The translations under genes and the position numbers were made by a program. A DNA stretch of 31,113 nucleotides from Ga0074130 sp964499485 (GTDB lineage: Bacteria > Pseudomonadota > Gammaproteobacteria > Burkholderiales > Rhodocyclaceae): assembly GCA_964499485.1 (NCBI GenBank), contig CAZCLF010000024.1, positions 1 to 31,113 of the forward strand, written 5' to 3'. Below, one piece after another: positions 14,207 to 21,393 of this stretch. The notes under the pieces were generated by a model, which had not been told where the DNA came from, made no database searches, and was given only the letters and a program-made list of their open reading frames with translations. The first letter of the stretch is position 1, and the number at the start of each line of letters is the position of its first letter.

Positions 14207-15187
14207 ATGCAAAGCAGTGCTCTTCTGAAACCGCGCATCATTGACGTACAGACTCTGTCGCCGGTGCACGCCCGCGTCGTCATGGAACCGTTTGAGCGTG
14301 GCTATGGCCATACGCTCGGCAACGCCCTGCGTCGTATTCTTCTGTCCTCGCTGCCAGGCGCAGCAGTGACTGAAGTGTCGATCGAGGGTGTGCTCCATGA
14401 GTACTCGACCCTTGATGGCGTCCGCGAAGACGTCGTTGATGTCCTTCTGAACCTGAAGGGTGTTGTATTCAAGTTGCAGAATCGTAACGAAGTCCAACTG
14501 ACCCTTGCCCGTAACGGCGAAGGTGTCGTCAAGGCTGGAGATATCGAACTGCCACACGATGTTGAAATCATCAATCCGGATCACGTGATTGCTCACGTTG
14601 CTCCTGGCGGCAAACTCAGCATTCAACTGACCGTGGAAACCGGTCGTGGTTACGTGCCTGCCAACACTCGTCCGCAAGACAAGGAAAGCAAGGCCATTGG
14701 CCGCATCCTGCTGGATGCTTCCTATAGCCCTGTGCGCCGTGTTAGCTACGCAGTGGAATCGGCTCGTGTTGAACAGCGTACCGATCTGGACAAGCTGATC
14801 ATCGATATCGAGACCAGCGGTGCCGTTGATCCCGAAGAGTCGATCCGTCATTCGGCACGTCTGCTGATGGAACAACTGTCAGCATTCGCCGATCTGGAAG
14901 GTACCCCATCGGCGCCTGAAGCCAAGGCCACTACCACTGTTGATCCAGTGCTGATGCGCCCGGTTGATGATCTGGAATTGACTGTACGTTCTGCTAATTG
15001 TCTGAAGGCAGAGAACATTTATTACATCGGTGACCTGATTCAACGCACCGAGACCGAGCTGCTCAAGACTCCGAATCTGGGTCGTAAGTCGCTGAACGAA
15101 ATCAAGGAAGTCCTCGCTTCGCGTGGTCTGACCCTTGGCATGAAGCTCGAGAACTGGCCTCCGGTCGGTCTCGAAAAAATGGGTTAA
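14207..15187 (+). CDS. rpoA: DNA-directed RNA polymerase subunit alpha
   Basis: The alpha subunit nucleates RNA polymerase assembly and contacts activators and UP elements. From ATG 14207 it has 326 residues. The N-terminal dimerisation domain includes FERGYGHTLGNALRRILLSS, and the C-terminal domain includes LTVRSANCLKAENIYYIGD, with Arg261 matching E. coli Arg265. An in-frame ATG at 14201 abuts the GAAGGA binding site with no spacing, and a TTG at 14183 is less likely; 14207 gives 6-bp spacing. Confidence 0.98.
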   Translation: MQSSALLKPRIIDVQTLSPVHARVVMEPFERGYGHTLGNALRRILLSSLPGAAVTEVSIEGVLHEYSTLDGVREDVVDVLLNLKGVVFKLQNRNEVQLTLARNGEGVVKAGDIELPHDVEIINPDHVIAHVAPGGKLSIQLTVETGRGYVPANTRPQDKESKAIGRILLDASYSPVRRVSYAVESARVEQRTDLDKLIIDIETSGAVDPEESIRHSARLLMEQLSAFADLEGTPSAPEAKATTTVDPVLMRPVDDLELTVRSANCLKAENIYYIGDLIQRTETELLKTPNLGRKSLNEIKEVLASRGLTLGMKLENWPPVGLEKMG

Positions 15188-15212
15188 GCCGGATAACCGG
15201 ATAGCTCGACTT

Positions 15213-15245
15213 GGGGGCGACGACATTTCGTTGCCCCCTTGTTTT
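15213..15245 (+). terminator. Terminator-like hairpin between rpoA and rplQ
   Basis: GGGGGCGACGA (15213-15223) pairs with TCGTTGCCCCC (15228-15238) over 11 bp with one G-U wobble, loop CATT, followed by TTGTTTT. It has the form of an intrinsic terminator 26 bp after the rpoA stop. As no good promoter precedes rplQ, it may let only part of the transcripts through. Confidence 0.6.
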
Positions 15246-15313
15246 AACTGAACAACAAAAACAATTAACCGACGACTTGCATTGCGCGGTCGCCGTATAA
15301 AAAGGAAATTGAA

Positions 15314-15709
15314 ATGCGTCACGGTAACGGACTTCGTAAACTCAATCGTACTTCGTCACATCGCGCTGCGATGTTGCGCAACATGGCAAACTCCCTGCTG
15401 CGTCACGAAGCTATCAAGACCACTGTGCCTAAGGCCAAGGAACTGCGCCGCGTTGTCGAGCCGCTGATCACCCTGGGCAAGAAGCCTAGCCTGGCTAACC
15501 GTCGTTTGGCTTTTGACCGTACGCGTGATCGCGAAATGGTCGTCAAGCTGTTTGATGTGCTGGGCCCACGCTTTGCTAATCGCAATGGTGGTTATCTGCG
15601 TATTCTCAAGATGGGTTTCCGTCTGGGTGACAATGCACCGATGGCGTATGTCGAGCTGCTGGACCGTCCTGAACAGACCGAAGCCGTAGAAGTGGCTGAC
15701 GCTGAGTAA
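15314..15709 (+). CDS. rplQ: 50S ribosomal protein L17
   Basis: L17 is a 50S protein at the tunnel exit side. The 131-residue product opens MRHGNGLRKLNRTSSHR and contains LRRVVEPLITLGK and NGGYLRILKMGFRLGD, all diagnostic. AAAGGAAAT precedes the ATG. It is the last gene of the alpha operon, with a strong terminator 18 bp after the stop. Confidence 0.98.
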   Translation: MRHGNGLRKLNRTSSHRAAMLRNMANSLLRHEAIKTTVPKAKELRRVVEPLITLGKKPSLANRRLAFDRTRDREMVVKLFDVLGPRFANRNGGYLRILKMGFRLGDNAPMAYVELLDRPEQTEAVEVADAE

Positions 15710-15727
15710 ATCAGCTGGTCAATGAAT

Positions 15728-15755
15728 AAAAAAGCCGACGTAAGTCGGCTTTTTT
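15728..15755. terminator. Bidirectional intrinsic terminator, rplQ / ABC exporter
   Basis: AAAAAAGCCGAC (15728-15739) and GTCGGCTTTTTT (15744-15755) form a perfect 12-bp inverted repeat with loop GTAA. Read from either side it gives a GC stem followed by six T. It separates rplQ from the convergent ABC exporter gene, whose stop is 20 bp away. Confidence 0.92.
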
Positions 15756-15775
15756 ATTGCCTGTATTCCTCAGAA

Positions 15776-17593
15776 CTACTCAGCAGTGATGTTGGCAACT
15801 TGATCTTCCTGAATCTGCAAGGCCCACATCTGTGCATACATCCCACCGGACTCTAGTAGCTCACGATGGCTGCCGCGCTCAATGACTGTCCCCTGATCAA
15901 GCACTAGGATTTGGTCAGCCTTCATTACCGTCGATAAGCGGTGAGCGATGATCAACGTGGTGCGACCTTGTGCCGCGAACTCAAGTTGCTCCTGAATGGC
16001 TTGTTCTGTTTTGGAGTCGAGTGCCGACGTAGCTTCATCAAAAATCAAAATGGGTGGGTTCTTCAGCAACGCACGAGCGATGGCAACGCGCTGTTTTTCT
16101 CCACCAGAGAGCTTAAGACCGCGTTCACCGACCTGCGTAAGGTAGCCATCGGGCAAGTGGGCAATAAAGCCATCCAGCTGGGCAGCTTTGGCTGCTGCAT
16201 ATACCTCATCCTCTGTGGCGGTGGGGCGTCCATACTGGATGTTGTAGAAGAGTGTGTCATTGAACAGAACCGTATCCTGCGGGACGATACCAATCGCAGC
16301 CCGTAAACTGGCTTGGGTCAGATTGCGAATATCCTGACCGTTAATACGGATGTGACCACTGCCCACATCGTAAAAACGATAAAGCAAACGGGCGAGTGTG
16401 GACTTGCCCGAGCCGCTGTGGCCGACTACCGCGAGTGAGCTGCCAGCTGGGATCGTGAATTCAACAGTGTGAAGAATCTCACGCCGGCTGTCGTAACTGA
16501 AGCTGACAGTCTCAAAACGAACCTCGCAGGTAGTGGCGTTGAGTGGTTGAGCATCTGGGGCATCTTGAATTTCAAGGTGTTGCTGCTTGAGTGCAAACAG
16601 ACGTTCAATATCAGTTAATGCCTGGCGAATTTCTCGGTACAAGACGCCGAGAAAATTGAGCGGTATGTAGAGCTGAATCAAAAACGCATTGACTAATACG
16701 ATGTCACCGACGGTCATGCGGCCATGGGCCACCCCCTCCGCAGCGCGCCACATCATCAAGGCAACACCAACCGAAATAATCAGCGCCTGACCAATGTTAA
16801 GGAATGACAGGGACAGCTGCGTCTTGACCTGCGCGTTTTCCCAACGCTGCATTTGGATGTCGTAACGGTCAGCCTCCCAACGCTCATTATTGAAATACTT
16901 AACGGTCTCATAGTTAAGCAAGCTGTCGATGGCACGACTATTTGCAGCCGAATCAATCTCATTGGCCTCACGGCGCAGATGCGTGCGCCAATTGGTGACG
17001 ACAATGGTGAAGGTCACATAGGTGGCGAGCGTGATAACCGTGATGATGGCAAAAGAAGATTCATAACGAATCAGCAAAATCGCCAGCACCAAGGCGATCT
17101 CGACCAATGTCGGCAGGATCGAGTAAATGGTGTAGCTGAGCAAAGAACCAATGGCGCGGGTGCCACGCTCGATGTCACGCGTGAGGCCACCGGTCTGGCG
17201 TTCCAGATGGAAGCGCAGGCTGAGCGCGTGAAGGTGAGAGAAGACCTGTAACGCGATACTGCGCACGGCGCGCTGGCTCACCCGCGCGAAGATAATTTCG
17301 CGAAGCTCACCAAACAGTGAGGCCGAAAAACGTAGGCCGCCATAGGCAGCAAGTAAGCCGAGTGGGACCAGAACGATTTGCTGCTGCGTGCTCAGCGTCA
17401 AGGCATCCACAATGTCCTTGAAAATAAGCGGCACAGCGACATTCGCCAGCTTCGCGGAGATGAGGCAGGTGAGGGCGAATACCACCCGCCATTTCCATTG
17501 CCACAAATAAGGCAATAGCGATTTGATGGTCACCCAGTCCTGACGTTTGCCAGTGGGGGTTGAGGGAAGGGGCAGAGAAGAGGATTTACGCAT
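15776..17593 (-). CDS. Atm1/ABCB7-type ABC exporter (half-transporter)
   Basis: This 605-residue half-transporter has an N-terminal six-helix domain (about residues 35-330) and a C-terminal ATPase. Walker A is GHSGSGKST (391-399), the Q-loop VPQD ends at 440, the signature LSGGEK is 495-500, Walker B ILIFDE is 515-520 and the switch histidine is His551. The block LNYETVKYFNNE near 226-237 is characteristic of Atm1/HMT1 exporters, which move glutathione-type conjugates or persulfides. I infer that class, not a specific substrate. The ATG has no ribosome binding site and lies 5 bases after a TATAAT; a GTG at codon 21 (17533) behind AGGA is an alternative start. It is transcribed away from fadE. 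Confidence 0.93.
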   Translation of the reverse strand: MRKSSSLPLPSTPTGKRQDWVTIKSLLPYLWQWKWRVVFALTCLISAKLANVAVPLIFKDIVDALTLSTQQQIVLVPLGLLAAYGGLRFSASLFGELREIIFARVSQRAVRSIALQVFSHLHALSLRFHLERQTGGLTRDIERGTRAIGSLLSYTIYSILPTLVEIALVLAILLIRYESSFAIITVITLATYVTFTIVVTNWRTHLRREANEIDSAANSRAIDSLLNYETVKYFNNERWEADRYDIQMQRWENAQVKTQLSLSFLNIGQALIISVGVALMMWRAAEGVAHGRMTVGDIVLVNAFLIQLYIPLNFLGVLYREIRQALTDIERLFALKQQHLEIQDAPDAQPLNATTCEVRFETVSFSYDSRREILHTVEFTIPAGSSLAVVGHSGSGKSTLARLLYRFYDVGSGHIRINGQDIRNLTQASLRAAIGIVPQDTVLFNDTLFYNIQYGRPTATEDEVYAAAKAAQLDGFIAHLPDGYLTQVGERGLKLSGGEKQRVAIARALLKNPPILIFDEATSALDSKTEQAIQEQLEFAAQGRTTLIIAHRLSTVMKADQILVLDQGTVIERGSHRELLESGGMYAQMWALQIQEDQVANITAE

Positions 17594-17598
17594 GCGTG

Positions 17599-17604
17599 AT
17601 TATA
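17599..17604 (-). promoter_or_regulatory. Predicted -10 box of the ABC exporter
   Basis: On the minus strand TATAAT matches the consensus perfectly and is followed by CACGC and then the ATG. The start of transcription would fall at or next to the A of the ATG. The -35 (TAGAGT or CTAGAG, 16-17 bp upstream) is poor, so an activator or an alternative promoter is possible. Confidence 0.45.
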
Positions 17605-17608
17605 CGGC

Positions 17609-17635
17609 GCTCATCGTTTGACTCTAGCGATGAGC
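17609..17635. promoter_or_regulatory. Inverted repeat in the exporter-fadE divergent region
   Basis: GCTCATCG (17609-17616) and CGATGAGC (17628-17635) are perfect inverted 8-mers with centres 19 bp apart, close to two helical turns. The repeat overlaps a candidate fadE -35 (TTGACT, 17618-17623; possible -10 TACTAT 17640-17645, 16 bp spacing) and lies just upstream of the exporter -10. This placement suits an operator for a dimeric regulator acting on one or both genes. The regulator cannot be named from the sequence. Confidence 0.45.
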
Positions 17636-17720
17636 CGCGTACTATAAGTACATTGGCATGGCTACATAAACGTTTTTACTCGAAGACATCGCTACAGGTG
17701 TCCGCAAGAAGGAGAATGGT

Positions 17721-20042
17721 ATGGGGTGGCTAATCCTGTTTTTGGGATTTCTGATCATTCTGGCAGGCATTATCGGTGTCTTAGTCTGCGTGCCGGCGAT
17801 CCGTCAGCGCTGCGTCACCGCACCCCTCTTCAAAATCTATCGTCGCCTGCTGCCGATCATGTCGCAGACAGAGCGGGATGCGTTAGAGGCCGGTACGGTG
17901 TGGTGGGAAGGCGAATTATTCGCTGGGAAGCCCAACTGGCAAACACTCCTGAATTATCCGCAGCCCCGCTTGAGTGCAGAAGAGCAGAACTTCCTCGATA
18001 ACGAAGTTGACGCATTGTGTCGTCTGGCTGACGACTGGCAAACCACGCATCAGCATCAAGATCTATCGCCGGAAGCCTGGGCCTATATCAAGGCGCGTGG
18101 CTTTCTGGGCATGATCATTCCTAAGCGCTATGGTGGGCTTGAGTTCTCAGCCTATGCGCACTCACAGGTAGTCGCAAAACTCGCATCGCGCTCTTCAGTT
18201 GCAGCCGTCTCCGTGATGGTGCCAAACTCATTGGGGCCAGCCGAACTGCTTTTGCACTACGGTACCGAGGCGCAGCGGGAGTATTACCTGCCACGCCTCG
18301 CTCGCGGCGAGGAGATTCCAGCCTTTGCCTTGACCAGTCCGCAAGCCGGCTCAGATGCCGCATCGATTCCGGATGTTGGCCTTGTCTGTAAGGGCATGTG
18401 GAACGGGCAAGAAGTACTGGGCATGCGCGTGACATGGGAAAAACGTTACATCACGCTGGGTCCCATCTGCACTTTGCTTGGTCTTGCTTTCCGTCTGTAT
18501 GACCCGGACCATCTGCTCGGAGAAACGGAAGACATCGGCATCACCTGTGCATTGGTGCCGCGCGATACGCCGGGCGTGAATATCGGTCGCCGCCATTGGC
18601 CCTTGAATGCAGTGTTCCAGAACGGTCCGAACTGGGGAGAGGATGTCTTCATGCCACTGGACTGGATTATTGGTGGTCCCCAAATGGCCGGGCATGGCTG
18701 GCGCATGTTGATGGAGTGTCTGGCTGCGGGACGTTCGATCTCGCTGCCTGCATCAACGACCGGCATGGCCAAGTTGGCTGTCCGTGCAACCGGCGGCTAT
18801 GCGCGTGTGCGCAGCCAATTCAAGACCCCGATTGGCAAGTTTGAAGGCATTGAAGAAGCCTTAACCCGGATGGGTGGGTACACCTACATGATGGATGCCG
18901 CACGCATGATGACGGCTGGCGCGATTGATCTGGGCGAGAAGCCGTCAGTCGTCTCCGCCATCGTCAAGTATCACGTCACTGAGATGGGTCGGGTGGTGGT
19001 GAACGACGCGATGGATGTGCTCGGCGGTAAAGGTATTTGTCTCGGCCCGAACAATTTCATGGCGCGCGCCTACCAGCAGATACCAATTGGTATTACGGTT
19101 GAGGGCGCCAATATTCTCACGCGCAGTCTCATCATTTTTGGACAGGGCGCCATCCGTTGCCACCCTTATGTGCTCAAGGAAATGGCGGCGGCACGCAATC
19201 CAGATCGCGAGCATGGCCTGCTTGAGTTTGATCGTGCCTTGTGGGCGCATGTCGGTTTCGCTGTAAAGAACATGTTTCGTTCCTTGGGCATGGCACTGAC
19301 AGGCTCGCACTTTGTCCATGTGCCTGAGAACATTGCGACCGAGACGCGGCGCTACTATCAGCAGCTCACGCGCTTCTCGGCGGCGTTTGCCTTCCTCACC
19401 GATGTATCGATGATTGTTTTGGGCGGCGGCCTCAAGCGCCGTGAGAAATTATCGGCCCGCCTTGGTGACATTCTTTCGCTGATGTATCTGGTATCAGCCA
19501 CGCTTAAGCGCTATGAGGATGAAGGTCGCCAGCAGGCCGATGCACCCTTGATGCATTGGGCCATCTGGGATGCGATGTTCAAGGCGCAGAATGCGTTTGA
19601 AGGTGTCCTCGCAAACTTCCCAAGCCGTTCAGTGGCATGGCTGCTGCGCCGTGTGATCTTCCCGCTTGGGCGGCCGTATGTTGTGCCGGCTGACGCGCTG
19701 GGCGCACAGGTGGCACAGCGGCTGATTGCGCCCTCGCCAACCCGGGACCGCCTCACGCACAGCATGTATATCCCAAAGACGGAAGAAGACATCGTCGGGG
19801 CCATCGAGCATGCGCTGGAAGTGACACTGGCTGCCGAGCCACTGGAAGCCCGCATCCGTAATGCTCAGAAAGACGGCCGTATTCAAGGGCGCAATGCAGC
19901 CGAGCTATTGGCGGCTGCACGTGTCACTGGAATTATCGGTAACGGTGAGGTCGATGTGCTGGCGCGTCGTGATGCCTTGCGTGATCGCGTGATTCGCGTT
20001 GATCATTTCCCGCAAGACTTTGGGATGGAGGCAGAGACATGA
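17721..20042 (+). CDS. fadE: Membrane-anchored acyl-CoA dehydrogenase FadE
   Basis: FadE catalyses the first step of beta-oxidation, forming trans-2-enoyl-CoA with FAD. The 773-residue protein begins with a transmembrane segment (about residues 2-24). The acyl-CoA dehydrogenase core follows (about 95-490), with the FAD-binding segment FALTSPQAGSDAAS and the likely catalytic base Glu461 in VEGANILTRS. The rest is the long FadE-specific C-terminal domain (DUF1974 type). ATG 17721 has AAGGAG at ideal spacing; an ATG five bases earlier is out of frame and stops after five codons. It heads an operon with a thiolase and a hydratase/dehydrogenase, reconstituting the full cycle. Confidence 0.95.
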   Translation: MGWLILFLGFLIILAGIIGVLVCVPAIRQRCVTAPLFKIYRRLLPIMSQTERDALEAGTVWWEGELFAGKPNWQTLLNYPQPRLSAEEQNFLDNEVDALCRLADDWQTTHQHQDLSPEAWAYIKARGFLGMIIPKRYGGLEFSAYAHSQVVAKLASRSSVAAVSVMVPNSLGPAELLLHYGTEAQREYYLPRLARGEEIPAFALTSPQAGSDAASIPDVGLVCKGMWNGQEVLGMRVTWEKRYITLGPICTLLGLAFRLYDPDHLLGETEDIGITCALVPRDTPGVNIGRRHWPLNAVFQNGPNWGEDVFMPLDWIIGGPQMAGHGWRMLMECLAAGRSISLPASTTGMAKLAVRATGGYARVRSQFKTPIGKFEGIEEALTRMGGYTYMMDAARMMTAGAIDLGEKPSVVSAIVKYHVTEMGRVVVNDAMDVLGGKGICLGPNNFMARAYQQIPIGITVEGANILTRSLIIFGQGAIRCHPYVLKEMAAARNPDREHGLLEFDRALWAHVGFAVKNMFRSLGMALTGSHFVHVPENIATETRRYYQQLTRFSAAFAFLTDVSMIVLGGGLKRREKLSARLGDILSLMYLVSATLKRYEDEGRQQADAPLMHWAIWDAMFKAQNAFEGVLANFPSRSVAWLLRRVIFPLGRPYVVPADALGAQVAQRLIAPSPTRDRLTHSMYIPKTEEDIVGAIEHALEVTLAAEPLEARIRNAQKDGRIQGRNAAELLAAARVTGIIGNGEVDVLARRDALRDRVIRVDHFPQDFGMEAET

Positions 20043-20103
20043 CCTTGTCTTTCATCTCGCCACTTTCATTTGCCTGTTTGCTCCGCTTTGAGGACGCACC
20101 GCT

Positions 20104-21393
20104 ATGAAGTTCGAACCCGTCTACATCGTCGATGGTGCGCGCACACCCTTTTTGAAAAGCCGGAATATGCCGGGGATGTTTTCAGCGTCAGATCTGGCGG
20201 TGGCGGCTGGGCGTAGCTTGTTGGTGCGGCAGCCGATTGCGCCGACTGATCTAGATGAAGTGATTCTTGGCTGTGCCATCCCTAGTGTGGATGAAACCAA
20301 TATCGGTCGTGTCGCGGCATTACGTATGGGCTGTGGCAATAAGGTGCCGGGCTGGACCGTGATGCGCAATTGCGCTTCCGGTATGCAGGCGCTGGATTCG
20401 GCCATCGCCAATATTCAGCTCGGCCGTTCGCAGTTGGTCTTGGCGGGTGGCACGGATGCTCTATCGCGAGCACCTTTGCTGTTCTCAGACGAAATGACGC
20501 GCTGGTTTTCGAGCTTTTCGTCAGCGCGCAGCTTGGGCGCCAAGGTTCGCTTAGCGATGAAACTACGGCCACGACACTTTGCGCCAGTCATCGGACTCAT
20601 GCGTGGCCTGACAGATCCTTTCGTTAATCTACTGATGGGCCAGACGGCAGAAAATCTCGCCTGTAAATTTGGCATTAGTCGCCGTCAGCAGGACGAGTTT
20701 GCTGCGCTCAGTCATCAGCGTGTGATTGCTGCGCAAGAGGCTGGTCATTTTGATGCTGAGATCGTGCCCATGGTAGGGGCCGATGGCACCCCTCTGCATG
20801 CGGACGATGGTACCCGCGCCGACTCGACACCGGACAATCTCGCCAAGCTCCGCCCATTCTTTGATCGCTACTATGGCAGTGTGACGGCCGGCAACAGCTC
20901 GCAAATTACGGATGGCGCAACTTGGTTGCTACTGGCCTCGCAGGCTGCCGTCGATCAATACGGTCTTAAGCCAATTGGCCGCATTCTTGATACCCAGTGG
21001 GCCGGATTAGATCCTGCTCAGATGGGCTTAGGGCCGGTACATGCGGCAACACCCATCCTGCAACGCCACTATTTGCGTTTGAATGATCTGGATGCTTGGG
21101 AGATCAATGAGGCATTTGCAGCGCAAGTGCTGGCATGCACGGCCGCCTGGAATGACGCTGACTATTGCCGTGAGCAGCTGGGGTTGTCCGCGCCGCTAGG
21201 GCAGCTCGATATGGACAAGCTAAACGTCGATGGTGGGGCAATCGCACTGGGACACCCCGTGGGGGCATCGGGTGCGCGCATCGTGCTGCATTTGCTGCAT
21301 GTACTGCGCCGGCGCAAGCAGCGTCGGGGTATCGCGGCTATTTGCATTGGCGGCGGTCAGGGCGGCGCCGTGTTGGTGGAGGCCTTGTCATGA
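20104..21393 (+). CDS. fadI: FadI-like acetyl-CoA acyltransferase (thiolase)
   Basis: Thiolases cleave 3-ketoacyl-CoA to acetyl-CoA and a shortened acyl-CoA. The 429-residue protein has the nucleophile Cys90 in RNCASGMQAL, the NEAFAAQ motif, His384 in GHPVGASGAR and the second catalytic cysteine Cys414 in CIGGGQGGA. The insert around residues 145-175 (LAMKLRPRHFAPV) resembles the membrane-associating loop of FadI/mitochondrial trifunctional beta subunits, while the C-terminal cysteine motif is closer to FadA/AtoB. It lies 61 bp after fadE and overlaps the next gene by 4 bp. The symbol is a best guess based on this pairing. Confidence 0.9.
   Translation: MKFEPVYIVDGARTPFLKSRNMPGMFSASDLAVAAGRSLLVRQPIAPTDLDEVILGCAIPSVDETNIGRVAALRMGCGNKVPGWTVMRNCASGMQALDSAIANIQLGRSQLVLAGGTDALSRAPLLFSDEMTRWFSSFSSARSLGAKVRLAMKLRPRHFAPVIGLMRGLTDPFVNLLMGQTAENLACKFGISRRQQDEFAALSHQRVIAAQEAGHFDAEIVPMVGADGTPLHADDGTRADSTPDNLAKLRPFFDRYYGSVTAGNSSQITDGATWLLLASQAAVDQYGLKPIGRILDTQWAGLDPAQMGLGPVHAATPILQRHYLRLNDLDAWEINEAFAAQVLACTAAWNDADYCREQLGLSAPLGQLDMDKLNVDGGAIALGHPVGASGARIVLHLLHVLRRRKQRRGIAAICIGGGQGGAVLVEALS

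Noticed and set aside
15280..15313. TATAAA before rplQ as a -10 box
   Set aside because: No -35 at usable spacing (the nearest TTGCAT is 13 bp away), and transcription would begin within the ribosome binding site.
17716..17733. ATG five bases before the fadE start
   Set aside because: Out of frame; it stops after five codons (MVWGG), and its distance to AAGGAG is too short.
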